A stretch of DNA of 64,000 bases from Prochloron sp965198675 (GCA_965198675.1 OZ240666.1:1674001-1738000), one strand, 5' to 3'; numbered from the stretch's first letter, positions 25,247-34,122 are shown. Numbers and translations: made by a program. The notes: generated by a model from the letters alone, not told the origin.

Positions 25247-25653
25247 ATGAAGAAAGATTTTATTTCTAGGGGGCGGTCAGTCAGTACTTGGCACATCTGG
25301 TGCTGACCACAAAGTATAGAAGGAAAGTATTTACCGAAGCCATTCTGAGGCGGTTACAGGAAATTCTGGCTGATTTGTGCCAGCAATGGGATTGCAAGCT
25401 GATAGAGATCAAGGTCGAGCAAGACCATATCCACGTCCTCTTTCAATACTATCCCCAGATGGAATTAACAAAATTCGTAAACAACATTAAAGCGGTTACC
25501 AGCCGTAGACTCCGCAAGGAATTTACCGAACGTGTAAACCGCTTCTATCACAAGGATGTACTGTGGAATGGTTCGTATTTTATAGCCAGTTGTGGAAGTG
25601 TTACCATAGCTACTCTACGAAAGTACATAGAGTCGCAAAGCTTATATGCTTAA
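25247..25653 (+). pseudogene. tnpA: TnpA (IS200-type Y1 HUH transposase), frameshifted
   Basis: ATG 25247 gives MKKDFISRGRSVST, then the frame runs to a stop. One base off, the family sequence continues AHLVLTTKYRRKVFTEAIL, DCKLIEIKVEQDHIHVLFQY and NGSYFIASCGSVTIATLRKY. The HUH pair (HIH) and the catalytic Tyr in LRKYIE are present. The frame change lies near 25283-25290. A TTG at 25288 would give 121 residues lacking the first strand, which is needed for activity in known structures. Likely inactive. Confidence 0.85.
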
Positions 25654-25751
25654 CTACTGCGAGCCATTCATCTCACGGTGATGCTATCACATACACCGTG
25701 AGGCTTCTGGCTCATATGCTAAAACAAGCTGGATTGCCAAAATCCTTTTAG

Positions 25752-26258
25752 TGGAATTGTAGACTATCACTCGGGGGTGTTGCGCGATCGCCCTATGGTA
25801 TCATCTGAGATGAACGCGGATATGGGAAGTCCACACTCCTGTGGACTATACTATTAAGATGCTCCCGGACTTGATATTACGCGATCGCCCTATTATATAA
25901 TCTAAAATCAGAATATGGGCGACTCGTTCCAGGCGAAAGTCGCGGCTTGATAGCCGAAACATAAACCTGGGCTTGGTACTGTAAGAACGATGGAAAATCG
26001 TAGGATGCGTTACGCTGACGGATTCTGCCTTGTCACTACGTACGATGCGTTACGCCAACAAAGTTTGTATTGTTGCTACTACTTACGGCTAGTAACGCAT
26101 CCTACAGTGGCTAGTAACGCATCCTACGACTTCTTAGCATCCTACGTGGGTAAACCCACTAACTGGAGAGGAGTGCCATTTAGGAGCGGGCTCCTCACTA
26201 AAAAACTGAGCCAACATCTGGTTTAATGCTTGGCTGTCCGTTGAGCTGGTTATTGATT
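25752..26258. other. 507 bp intergenic region between hicA end and the tubulin-like gene
   Basis: No gene seen. It holds two GCGATCGC (HIP1) sites near 25784 and 25881, the GTAGGATGCGTTACG repeat block (26000-26145), and an imperfect hairpin near 26160-26195 that may end transcription of the tubulin-like operon, which comes in from the right. Confidence 0.55.
26000..26145. repeat. second GTAGGATGCGTTACG repeat block
   Basis: It begins GTAGGATGCGTTACGC and ends CGCATCCTAC / TTCTTAGCATCCTAC, with the core CCAACAAAGTTTGTATTGTT and ACTACTTACGGCTAGTAACG. It is the same element as in the toxin gene at 14749-14994 but with fewer internal units, so unit number varies between copies. Confidence 0.8.
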
Positions 26259-29200
26259 TTATTGGGGCGGAACAATAAACTTATTCCAGATAGCCTCTGC
26301 TTTTTGCAGACCTAAATTCAACTCAGATGCTTTTGCCTTGGCAGAGATGATAAAAGCTTCCTCAGGAATCTTCATGTTTGATAGCTGAGTGAGATGCTGC
26401 TCATACTCCTCATACTTCGGCGTACTGAGTTCAAAACCCATTGGGCGTTCAGTATGGCGTTCCGTTTCAGTTGGCTGCTCCTGGTCAGGTGGGGCGACAG
26501 TCGTTCTCAAGTTATTATTCGCGATAAAGTTACGAATAATATCCTTTTCCCGCAAGTACCTGGGGTTATCAGACCCTCCCTGTTTACGGAAGTCACGCAA
26601 CCGCTGTTTGAGGTAGGATTCTTCTAGCCCTTGTTGTATTTGTTGCTTCTGTTGTTGTGTTTCTGCCTTTTCGAGTAATTCCTCCAGTTGACGCTCCAGC
26701 TCTCTTCTGTTATTGCCACAGTCTGGAAGCTGCAAAACTTGAACAGCGTCCTCCCAATTTGCCGCTAGAGTGACATTCTCCTGTTGACCCTGGATCTCCA
26801 GCCAGTAGCGAATGACATGCTGGTCGGTATTTTGGTTAACTTCATCCCGCAGAATGCCCAAGGCACGAGCAATGACCACTAATTCCTCTATCTTTGGATC
26901 GGGGGGAATAAAGTCCCAGAAAACAAGATCTTGCTGGATGTGAACGGAAGGAGATAAGTTTGCATCTTGTCCCCTGAGCCTTTTTCGCTCTGCCATCATC
27001 CTTTGCCCCCGCCAGTCTTGGTACGACCGACGCATCTGCTCGGTTCCTTGCAAGCAGCGCAACGAGAATCCTCCAACTTCGTGAACAGCCAAGACTTTGT
27101 GGCGCTCCCGGTCTGTTAGAGGAGCGAGTGCCTGTTCATCAGTGAAGTATTTTCTTAAAATGCCTGCTTGTTTTTGAGCAGCAGGTTCTGTGGGATTATC
27201 CCCACCTAACAAACCAGCTTTGGCAAGTGGAATGTAATTAAATCCAGACACCTGCGGAATATTCCGGCCAAGTCGGACTAAGGGTTTAGACTGCTCGAAT
27301 AGCGCCTGAATGCGATCGTCCTGGGCTGCTTCTGTAGGATACTTCTGCATAAAGCGGGTGCAAGCATCCACATCTGTGTAAAGTTTGGTGTTTTTCCCTG
27401 CTTGAGAGATGGAACCATAAGCTGCTTGGTAAACAATGCTCTCAAAATCAGAATACTGAAGAGCGGGAATTTTCTCGATATCCAACAGCCGGAATGTTGC
27501 CCTTGCTTCCCGAGATTCCACCCACAAAGGACTGCTATTTGCTAACACTTGCTCAGTCAACTGTTGGCAGAGGAGCTCCAACCCTCGTTGGGCAGCACTG
27601 CTCATCCCGCCTTCCTGGTTATTGACCGCTTTGGCTAAAAAATCATCATATAGTTCATTTAGTTCCTGGCGCGCAAACAGCTTTACCCCAACCAGTTCCA
27701 AGGCATCTGCTTGGTTAGCCTCTTTCTCAGAGCGTTCGCGGAACATCGCTTCTGAATTAGACACCCGCTGTTGCCATTGATTCAACTGACTCCGCAGCTG
27801 TTCAGTGACAAAATCCTTCATCCGACGCAGGACGGCAGCGGCAATTACCCTTGACTTGCGCTCTAGAAAAGCATCGAGAGCTTTCTCTAAGTTATCTAAA
27901 ACAGCATCACATTCCTGGTTGATTTGGGACTGCTTCGTCAATCCCCACCGATGCTTAAACTCATTGAGGCGAGATATGGCGGCTTCATACTCTTTCCAGG
28001 CTGCTTGTTCGACTACTAGCCAGGTTTTCTCTGCCTCCCGTTCCATCCTTTGAAGATCGGTTTCAAAACTGCGCTCGATTAAATCCAACTTAAGTTGGAG
28101 GAACTTGGGACCCAGGTTTCGGTCAGTGAGGTCGGTGTACAGCTTTTCTTGCAGCGCTACTGTTGCTGAGGCCACTAACTGGTCTCGGTTATCATACATG
28201 ACCCGCAGAAAATCACCATGAGTCCTTTCATCATTGCCCTCGTCTTGAAGATGAGCAGAGCGATACTGGTATACTGTGGGATGGAGATATTGATCGACAA
28301 AGTTGAGAATTTTACCCTTTTCTTGAGAGAAAATGTTAATTCCTTGAGCGGTACATTCGAGTTGGTTTTCAGCAATGATTGCCTGACGCATATCACTCAA
28401 CCATTGCTGAATCACAGCCTGATAGGGGTAAGGTCTATCTTTGGCTTTCAGAATCGTCTTGCGCAGCTCATCCCTTAACAGATTAATGCTCCTCAACTCC
28501 GCATCAACCTTAGTTTGGGGTTCTACTGGTAACTGAACTTCCCTGTTTTGCCACCACTGACACAAATCTCTGGCCAAGCGAGCAGCAAGACAATTGCGAA
28601 TGTGATGGACGGGAATTTCAATAGTGGCCAACCCAAAGCTCAGAAAATTACGAGGATAGCTCCGTCCTCGAGGAGGTTCGTCATTTTGCCCAGCTGCTGT
28701 TCGGCTAATGTTGTCCCGGATAGAGCGTTTGTAGGGGGAAAAATCCGACACCAGGTCCAAGTATATGTTTTGAGCCATCATCTCCCAAACATCATCAAGT
28801 TTAAGGTTGACTCCATATTCATTAGTGGTCCCCACAAGATAAGTAAAATCGTAGGGAGGATTCTTGGATTCGATGCGCGAGCCTTCATTGGCCCTATAGC
28901 GAACGCTATAAGTCGTATTGTTATCTGAGAAGTAGTTTAACTCCATCAAGGCAGCGTAACCGTTACACCTGACCTTATCGTTGGCACTGACGCTACCAAA
29001 GGCATCTGGGGTAGAGATAATCGCCGTGATTTGTTTGGTTTCTCCTTCAAACCAGCGTTGTAGAGAATAACCCCAATCAATCAGCATCCCACTTCCTGTT
29101 CCACCGGCAATTGAGCAAACGACGAAAACATTAAGTTGGGGCTTTACCTTCAAGTCATATCTTTCGGACATAAAAGATATATACTCGTCTTGCCGAATTC

Positions 29201-29657
29201 TCTTCTTGACTTGGTCACAGGCTACGCCAATTTTTTGGTGATTAAAAAAGAAAGAAAAACGACCGCAAGCGCGAATTTGTCCCGCACCTTTTTGAGAAGC
29301 TAAAAGTCGAGGATTAGCAAGTAATTCAGTAGGAAGCCACTCGTGATACCATTTCCAGCTTTCGGGGGCGTCGACAATTTTTTTTGCTTCCTCAAGAGCA
29401 ACTTTTGAGTGGTATTTTTCATAATTTTCTAGGGGCGGTCCCGCCATGAGTGGGTTGGCAGGTTTAGCTTCTTCGTCGGTATCGATATGGAGAAATCCCA
29501 CAATGGGAAAGTTATCCAAGCTGCCGTAGGATTCTGTAATCAAGCGACGAACGCGCATGATTACTTCCAATCCTGTTCCCCCTATTCCAATAATTAAGGT
29601 AGGAACAATAGTTTTTCTTTCTTCTTGCTGCACAGTGAATCTTTCTTCTGCGTGCAT
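26259..29657 (-). CDS. large tubulin-like (Tubulin_2/FtsZ-like) protein
   Basis: A 1132-residue protein. The N-terminal 350 residues form a tubulin/FtsZ-type GTPase: TLIIGIGGTGLEVIMRVRRL near residue 20 and the tubulin signature CSIAGGTGSGMLIDWG near residue 183. The rest is mostly helical, with a strong coiled coil near 955-1010 (ELERQLEELLEKAETQQQKQ). Proteins of this kind (Tubulin_2; FtsZl families described by Makarova and Koonin) are placed with vWA and membrane proteins and are thought to remodel membranes; their function is untested. It is the last gene of a three-gene operon after the vWA (55 bp) and substrate-binding (29 bp) genes. There is no transmembrane segment. Confidence 0.85.
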   Translation of the reverse strand: MHAEERFTVQQEERKTIVPTLIIGIGGTGLEVIMRVRRLITESYGSLDNFPIVGFLHIDTDEEAKPANPLMAGPPLENYEKYHSKVALEEAKKIVDAPESWKWYHEWLPTELLANPRLLASQKGAGQIRACGRFSFFFNHQKIGVACDQVKKRIRQDEYISFMSERYDLKVKPQLNVFVVCSIAGGTGSGMLIDWGYSLQRWFEGETKQITAIISTPDAFGSVSANDKVRCNGYAALMELNYFSDNNTTYSVRYRANEGSRIESKNPPYDFTYLVGTTNEYGVNLKLDDVWEMMAQNIYLDLVSDFSPYKRSIRDNISRTAAGQNDEPPRGRSYPRNFLSFGLATIEIPVHHIRNCLAARLARDLCQWWQNREVQLPVEPQTKVDAELRSINLLRDELRKTILKAKDRPYPYQAVIQQWLSDMRQAIIAENQLECTAQGINIFSQEKGKILNFVDQYLHPTVYQYRSAHLQDEGNDERTHGDFLRVMYDNRDQLVASATVALQEKLYTDLTDRNLGPKFLQLKLDLIERSFETDLQRMEREAEKTWLVVEQAAWKEYEAAISRLNEFKHRWGLTKQSQINQECDAVLDNLEKALDAFLERKSRVIAAAVLRRMKDFVTEQLRSQLNQWQQRVSNSEAMFRERSEKEANQADALELVGVKLFARQELNELYDDFLAKAVNNQEGGMSSAAQRGLELLCQQLTEQVLANSSPLWVESREARATFRLLDIEKIPALQYSDFESIVYQAAYGSISQAGKNTKLYTDVDACTRFMQKYPTEAAQDDRIQALFEQSKPLVRLGRNIPQVSGFNYIPLAKAGLLGGDNPTEPAAQKQAGILRKYFTDEQALAPLTDRERHKVLAVHEVGGFSLRCLQGTEQMRRSYQDWRGQRMMAERKRLRGQDANLSPSVHIQQDLVFWDFIPPDPKIEELVVIARALGILRDEVNQNTDQHVIRYWLEIQGQQENVTLAANWEDAVQVLQLPDCGNNRRELERQLEELLEKAETQQQKQQIQQGLEESYLKQRLRDFRKQGGSDNPRYLREKDIIRNFIANNNLRTTVAPPDQEQPTETERHTERPMGFELSTPKYEEYEQHLTQLSNMKIPEEAFIISAKAKASELNLGLQKAEAIWNKFIVPPQ

Positions 29658-29712
29658 TCAATTCCCTCCTGTTAGTCACAATCAACTGAAAAGTCTAAGC
29701 CAATACTAACAT

Positions 29713-30594
29713 CTAACACCCTTCAAAAATAGGCAATCCCACAATCAATAGAATTACAATTGTCCAGAAAAAGGCGTTAGATATGGCAATTCTTCCTGAG
29801 TAATCAAAATACATATTCCAATGTTTTTGGAGAAACTTATCGATAGGTAACACTAACATCCACATGAAAGAGACAACGGCTAGACCGAGAAATAAATTGA
29901 CGAATCTTGAGTTAGAGTTGAATCTCTCTCGAAATTCGCCTGTCACTAAATCTTTGATGTTACTCACATTAGCTGGTAACGCAACGCCCCCTGTAGCTTT
30001 TGCTGTCGTTAATAAATTCTCAGGCACGGATTGACCAACAATCAGAAAATTCAATCGGACTCTTTTGAGCTTGGCACGCTCCAGTTGAGCTGGCTCCAGG
30101 CTAGCCTGACCATCGGTGACCACTAGCATTTCTTTACATCGTCGTGACTGACTGTCTAAGGAATCCAAACCCTTTTTCACTGCTAAATTCAGATTAGTAT
30201 TACCGCCCACCTGAGAGACAATCGCTGGTTGCACAACTTGGTCAAGCGCCTGATGAATTTCTGCTGGCTTACTAGAAAAGTTTTGTGTAATCGGTATAAC
30301 CTCGTCTGCAAAACCAGACAGCGATAACAGGTTAGGACTGGGCCCGTTGGCGTTTTGGTTGGCATAATCTTTAACCGCTTCGATTTCTGCTTCCATCACA
30401 GTCCCAAAACCTCTGAAAACATTATTTGCGTAGGTACTGCTGCTGATATCCAGCATCATCTGTACCGAAACAGTAGGGGAAAACCAGCCCAAGTAATTAG
30501 TAAGCAGGGCTAGGATAAGAAACCCCACTGTCAAGATTGCTGGAATCTGGAAAATGGCGTAGCGCCAACTGGGTTGGGGGGTGTGCAAAACCAT
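29713..30594 (-). CDS. membrane-anchored vWA-domain protein
   Basis: A 293-residue protein with one N-terminal helix (about 14-36, FQIPAILTVGFLILALLTNY), a vWA domain, and two C-terminal helices (about 231-250 and 270-288). The metal-ion site is complete: DISSS at 49-53, Thr in GNTN at 131-134 and Asp161 in VVTDGQ. Between the first and second helices the vWA domain probably faces the periplasm, with the C-terminal pair returning to it, but topology is a guess. vWA domains bind partners through Mg2+. It is translated between the binding-protein and tubulin-like genes, so it may link the periplasmic sensor with the cytoskeletal GTPase. Confidence 0.85.
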   Translation of the reverse strand: MVLHTPQPSWRYAIFQIPAILTVGFLILALLTNYLGWFSPTVSVQMMLDISSSTYANNVFRGFGTVMEAEIEAVKDYANQNANGPSPNLLSLSGFADEVIPITQNFSSKPAEIHQALDQVVQPAIVSQVGGNTNLNLAVKKGLDSLDSQSRRCKEMLVVTDGQASLEPAQLERAKLKRVRLNFLIVGQSVPENLLTTAKATGGVALPANVSNIKDLVTGEFRERFNSNSRFVNLFLGLAVVSFMWMLVLPIDKFLQKHWNMYFDYSGRIAISNAFFWTIVILLIVGLPIFEGC

Positions 30595-30623
30595 AGCTCA
30601 GATAATGGCTGGATATCTCCTAA

Positions 30624-31943
30624 TTACTGAATTAACTTAAATCCATATTCCACCCCTCTTGGACCTGGGGCACCTTTGGCAACTTGGACAATGACTGGCT
30701 CTCCCTCCCGCTCTCCTGTAGGGGAGAACTGGAGTGGTTCCCCGGAAGTTTCAAGCAGCCCAATATTGATAGATTTTAAGTTTTGTAAGACAGTAGCGCG
30801 GGTTGAATGGCCATCGAGAGCTTTGAGTAATGCTTGAGTGGCATCAAAACTGGTAGCAGTCCGCCAGTTGACTTTACCCAACCATCGCTCTTCAGCTTCC
30901 CTGGCGTATTTTTGAGAACCTGCAAACCAGGGGACCGGGATAACCAAGCCCTCTAATGCATTCCCAGCAGCTTTTAAAGTGTCAGAACTATAGAGGGCAT
31001 CCCCACCCAATAGCTGTAACTTTTGCCCTGGTAGTTCGGCGTTGGCCCTAGCCAGAGAAATAGCCACAGAGGTTGTAGCTGTATTAGGAAACAAGGCGAT
31101 CGCCCCTACCTGACCCCGAAGCCCCCTAATTTCTGTCTCCGGCTCTAGTTTCTGGTCATTGAGATCAATCGCTGCGACAACGTCACCACCTAACTGCTGG
31201 AAGTTTTGTTCAAAGGCTTGGAAAAGGCTAGTGCTGTAGGTGCTCTTGGGGTTGTAGAAAACTGCAACTCGGTCTATCCCTAAGGTGTTTTTAGCATATT
31301 CTGCCAGCTTTTTCCCGCTGGCTGCGTCAGAGGGTACAGTTCTAAAGAAAACGCTGCCAGATAGGGAGGTACTGGTGCTAGTGGGGGAAATTATGGGAAG
31401 ACCTACTTTTTCATATTCAGCCAGCCCTGCTTTACTAGCACTGCTAGAATTATGTCCAATTACGCCCAAGATGTTTGGGTCACTTGTTAGTTTCCGGGCA
31501 ATACTGGTAGCTCTGGGGGGTTCGTTTCCATCATTGGCGATCAGGATTTCTACTAACCGTCCTCCTACTCCGCCAGCCTCGTTAAACTGAGTCTGGGCAT
31601 CTGCTATCCCCCTTAACATCTCTTCTGCTGAGGCTTGTCTGTTATCTATTGGTACGACAGTTGCCAACACCAGAGGTGAACCTGCTCGTTGTGCTTTGGC
31701 GTTGTTGAAGTAAATCCGTACTTCGGGATCGTTGCGATTACTATTGACTCCTTTTTCAAAGAAGGCCACCGCATCGGGGTAATTTCCTACTTTAAAGGCG
31801 TCTATGCCGAGGTCTCGAAACTTATTACCTCTTCCTGTTAAGAGAATGCGATCGCCGTTACTCACCCAATCTGGAGAGAATGGAGGTATTATTGATGGTG
31901 GCGTAGGAGTTGATATTTGTTTTGTCTCAGAAGCAATGGGCAC
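30624..31943 (-). CDS. TPR plus type-1 periplasmic binding protein
   Basis: A 439-residue protein. Residues about 38-75 look like a single TPR-type helix pair (GIDAFKVGNYPDAVAFFEKG). The rest is a branched-chain-amino-acid-type binding protein fold: LVLATVVPIDNRQASAEEML, GVIGHNSSSASKAGLAEYEK, LPIISPTSTSTSL and ALFPNTATTSVAISLARANA. No transporter permease is nearby, so it more likely acts as a sensor. No signal peptide is seen at the chosen GTG. The frame continues upstream (LLFLRCPADQQKQGFTC) into DNA that belongs to IscB-element debris, so the true N-terminus, probably a membrane anchor, has been lost or replaced. Confidence 0.75.
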   Translation of the reverse strand: MPIASETKQISTPTPPSIIPPFSPDWVSNGDRILLTGRGNKFRDLGIDAFKVGNYPDAVAFFEKGVNSNRNDPEVRIYFNNAKAQRAGSPLVLATVVPIDNRQASAEEMLRGIADAQTQFNEAGGVGGRLVEILIANDGNEPPRATSIARKLTSDPNILGVIGHNSSSASKAGLAEYEKVGLPIISPTSTSTSLSGSVFFRTVPSDAASGKKLAEYAKNTLGIDRVAVFYNPKSTYSTSLFQAFEQNFQQLGGDVVAAIDLNDQKLEPETEIRGLRGQVGAIALFPNTATTSVAISLARANAELPGQKLQLLGGDALYSSDTLKAAGNALEGLVIPVPWFAGSQKYAREAEERWLGKVNWRTATSFDATQALLKALDGHSTRATVLQNLKSINIGLLETSGEPLQFSPTGEREGEPVIVQVAKGAPGPRGVEYGFKLIQ

Positions 31944-32257
31944 ACAGGTAAAACCTTGTTTTTGCTGATCTGCCGGACAACGTAGAAACAGCAGTCAGAA
32001 TTCCTTAGCTCGGAACCAGCGTTCGTAATTCGGCGCCCTTTCGGGCTGGGGTTCTACGAGATGTCATTCTCGTAATCGATTGCCAGTCTACAACCTGGCT
32101 AATCCTTAGAGCAAATACCCCCCATACCGAATTAACAGGGGTAGCAATGTTAACGACGCTTGTAACGATTCTTTTCATCAAGGAAAAGTAACGGGAGCTT
32201 AGAATCTCCGTCTTTGATCAGCGGAGAGGAAAAGCGACACGGGGAATTTATTCCCCG
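31944..32257. other. 314 bp region 3' of the IscB remnant
   Basis: No gene. It contains several short stems (GCGCCCTTTCGGGC; TCTACGAGATGTCATTCTCG; AATTTATTCCCCGTT) and is probably the 3' end of the IscB element plus its junction with the truncated binding-protein gene. The junction itself cannot be fixed. Confidence 0.4.
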
Positions 32258-32870
32258 TTAAGCAACGCATAACTTATTGCCTCTCCTGATTAAGTTAACT
32301 TTGCTCCTTGCAAACTGACCTATGGGCCGCCAATTATGGTCGTAAATAGAAATATTCTTGGTCTTAGCGGTGTTGGTAAATCCTCCCACCCAACCAATAA
32401 ATGCCTTACCTTTTTTAGTAGCAACAACTTGGTCGCCATATCGCACGCCAAAGGGCGTTACAGTGCCACCTTTGCGTTTACGAACTCCACCCTTACTAGG
32501 GTTATCGAAATGCAATGCTCTACTTCCGTAGTTTGGTCGAGTTATTACCTTGAACACCGAATTGGTAACCGTAACACTTTCTCGCCAGGCGTATAAGTCA
32601 ATCTGGATTTTTGGCAGGAATCACTCCAAAACTGGTAAACTGACTCGCCGCCAAAGCAATCCCATCGACAGCGTGGGACTCTGGGGTTTGTGTCTTTTTG
32701 TCTTTGATTTTGACGAGACCCAAATACTTGCGTATCTGACTCGTTCCATTGCCATTTTTTGGCCACCCAAACGCGGTAGCTTTTCCTTCTTTTACCCAGC
32801 GGCGGGCACGGCTTGCCTTTGTTGGCATAGCAGGAGTTTTATCTGGGTTTTGTACTGGTACTCTAAGCAT
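32258..32870 (-). pseudogene. IscB-type RNA-guided nuclease, internally deleted
   Basis: From ATG 32870 the frame reads MLRVPVQNPDKTPAMPTKAS, RARRWVKEGKATAFGW, which is the PLMP/RRXRR start of IscB. It then jumps to KYLGLVKIKDKKTQTPESHA, VDGIALAASQFTSFG, the RuvC-III region, so RuvC-I, the bridge helix, RuvC-II and HNH domains are missing. After a frame change near 32590 comes the C-terminal domain (VFKVITRPNYGSRALHF, SKGGVRKRKGG, FIGWVGGFTNTAKTK, FARSKVNLIRRGNKLCV). Catalytically dead, though the RNA-binding ends remain recognisable. Preceded by a long structured leader. Confidence 0.88.
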
Positions 32871-32884
32871 GGAGATAATCCTAA

Positions 32885-33410
32885 GCGAGTAAAAGTTGTA
32901 AGTCCCTAGGAGCACCCAATGCGTTGTGTCCTGCAATTACGCAGTGCTCTTAATCAGAGAGCCAACAGATAGTCCGAGCTAGGGAAATACTCGGAAGTGT
33001 TATCGCTTTGGGCTACCGCTCTAGTCACCTCTTAGTTAGAAGCTGATTCTTCCAAGCCCCGCCACAAAGCGAGCGGGGTAAGTGACCCTTCTTGACTCTT
33101 TCCCGGACTAAACCTCACGGGTCGGTATCCCGGTTAAGGCTTATGCCTTTTTCCCTCTAGCTATGAGACAGTTTAGTACGGGAGTTACTATAGCCTGTGT
33201 TCGGTTATCCGTTTGGGATAGAACTCTAACCATTGCGTATCCATCCTCAAAATGCCCCTTCGGGCGGGAACAGACGATGAACCCTTCGCCTATGCTGGAG
33301 ACGGCTCCAGACTCCCTTGAGCGCCTCTCGGTCGCCCAGTAGTTTATATTTTACCTGATAACTGTACGGACGCACGGCCATGGTACGAGGTCAACAACTG
33401 TAAGCAGTCA
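32885..33410 (-). ncRNA. putative omega-RNA (HEARO-type) upstream of the IscB remnant
   Basis: About 520 bp lie between the IscB-type ATG and CP12 with no open frame but many stems. Read on the minus strand: CTGGGCGACCGAGAGGCGCT, GTCTGGAGCCGTCTCCAG, CCCGCCCGAAGGGGC, GGTTCGGTTATCC-type pairing, CCCCGCTCGCTTTGTGGCGG and CGAGTATTTCCCTAGCTCGG. HEARO RNAs lie directly 5' of HNH/IscB genes and serve as their guide scaffold. Position and structure fit; I have not aligned it to the published model. Exact ends are unknown. Confidence 0.6.
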
Positions 33411-33501
33411 AGGGGGAAAATCCCCTCCTCGCTTGAGTGCAAAAATAGCTAGGATAGAAAAACCGACCTTAGAACAAAAATCAGAAGGAATAAAACGATT
33501 A

Positions 33502-33726
33502 ATGAGCAACATACAAGAAAAAATTGACCAAGAGCGCCAACAAGCCAGAGAAGTCTGCGGTACTGAAGGAGGCGCATCTCAAGAATGCGCTGCTGCCTGG
33601 GATGCCGTCGAAGAATTGCAGGCCGAGGCTGCCCATCAACGGCAGAATCAGCCCAAGAAAAATTCCCTCCAACAATACTGCGAAGACAATCCAGAAGCGG
33701 CTGAGTGCCGAGTCTACGAAGATTAA
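33502..33726 (+). CDS. cp12: CP12, Calvin-cycle regulatory protein
   Basis: A 74-residue acidic protein from MSNIQEKIDQERQQAREVCG. It has the CP12 hallmark AAAWDAVEELQAEAAHQR and two Cys pairs: C-GTEGGASQE-C near the N-terminus and C-EDNPEAAE-C at the C-terminus, ending CRVYED. Oxidised CP12 joins GAPDH and phosphoribulokinase into an inactive complex in the dark. The frame is open 23 codons further upstream (MSAKIARIEKPTLEQ), but the family start is MSN at 33502. A hairpin follows at 33771-33801. Stands alone. Confidence 0.97.
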   Translation: MSNIQEKIDQERQQAREVCGTEGGASQECAAAWDAVEELQAEAAHQRQNQPKKNSLQQYCEDNPEAAECRVYED

Positions 33727-33770
33727 CGGCAGACTCTGATGGCAATAAAAGTAATATAAGAAGCATACAA

Positions 33771-33801
33771 GCAGTGGGAATGACTTTGAAAGTCCCACTG
33801 C
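33771..33801 (+). terminator. hairpin after CP12
   Basis: GCAGTGGGA and TCCCACTGC form a perfect 9 bp stem with a 13 base loop, 45 bp after the CP12 stop. There is no T-run, so it may protect the mRNA end rather than terminate by itself. Confidence 0.6.
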
Positions 33802-34122
33802 CGCCCGTTATCTAACGGTGAACCGATTCTTTGTGACATATCCCGTCGCCAATCCTTGCGGGTATAACGCAGGCTTCTCAGTAACTCCTGCTATTACATA
33901 GGATATAAACTGAGCTCTACTGACTACGTGGACCAAGCGCCATTTCTATATTAACACTTTGGAGTGGTTTTGACAACTCTGGCCGCCCTTCATCCCGACG
34001 CTGAATTTTCGGTGGCGGATTCTACGAATCGAATTGCCCACCTCAATTACAGCGTGGATGGCTCCCTGGGCGGATTAACTAATTTTCCGTAAAACTTATA
34101 GTGACTGTGGTGACAGAAGATA
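33802..34122. other. 321 bp between CP12 and DUF3177, with a short remnant frame
   Basis: The plus strand at about 33957-34092 reads HFGVVLTTLAALHPDAEFSV, ADSTNRIAHLNYSVDGSLGG, LTNFP and a stop. It looks coding but has no convincing start and I cannot name the family; probably the 3' end of a lost gene. Before it, near 33848-33880, TTGCGGGTATAACGCAGGCT resembles the start of the omega-RNA region at 53895 (CCTGCGGGTATAGCGGGGGC), a weak similarity. Confidence 0.4.

Larger units (their letters stand above)
23641..25714. mobile_element. IS605-type element (tnpA and tnpB divergent) inside hicA
   Basis: About 2.07 kb between the two parts of hicA. tnpB is on the minus strand and tnpA on the plus strand, with start codons facing away from a shared 60 bp gap. 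The right side contains a hairpin CTCACGGTG/CACCGTGAG near 25672-25703. The left side has CCTGACGGGCGGG. No target duplication or inverted terminal repeats are seen, as expected for HUH transposition. Both genes carry lesions. Ends are good to a few bases because the host gene is recognisable on both sides. Confidence 0.85.
23477..25751 (+). pseudogene. HicA toxin, cut by an IS605-type element
   Basis: The 5' part encodes MSKSFTPALKEILIKASCHF, ERQGKGDHEIWYSQITQRRF, VVDMSIKSRHTANAV, with the HicA catalytic His in GKGDHEIW. The last codons (LKQAGLPKSF then TAG) are found 2.07 kb away at 25719-25751, on the other side of the insertion sequence. HicA is an mRNA-cleaving toxin of about 70 residues. 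The present frame reads on into the element as VTLLHRP and stops at 23665, so a slightly altered protein missing the C-terminal helix could still be made. Confidence 0.9.

Noticed and set aside
31990..32110. Possible tRNA or other stable RNA in the stem-rich stretch
   Set aside because: No cloverleaf with TTC/CCA-type features could be built; explained better as the end of the IscB element.
33840..33940. Solitary omega-RNA-like start (TTGCGGGTATAACGCAGGCT) after CP12
   Set aside because: Similarity to the 53895 region is limited to about 15 bases and no IscB or TnpB gene follows on the plus strand; kept only as a remark.
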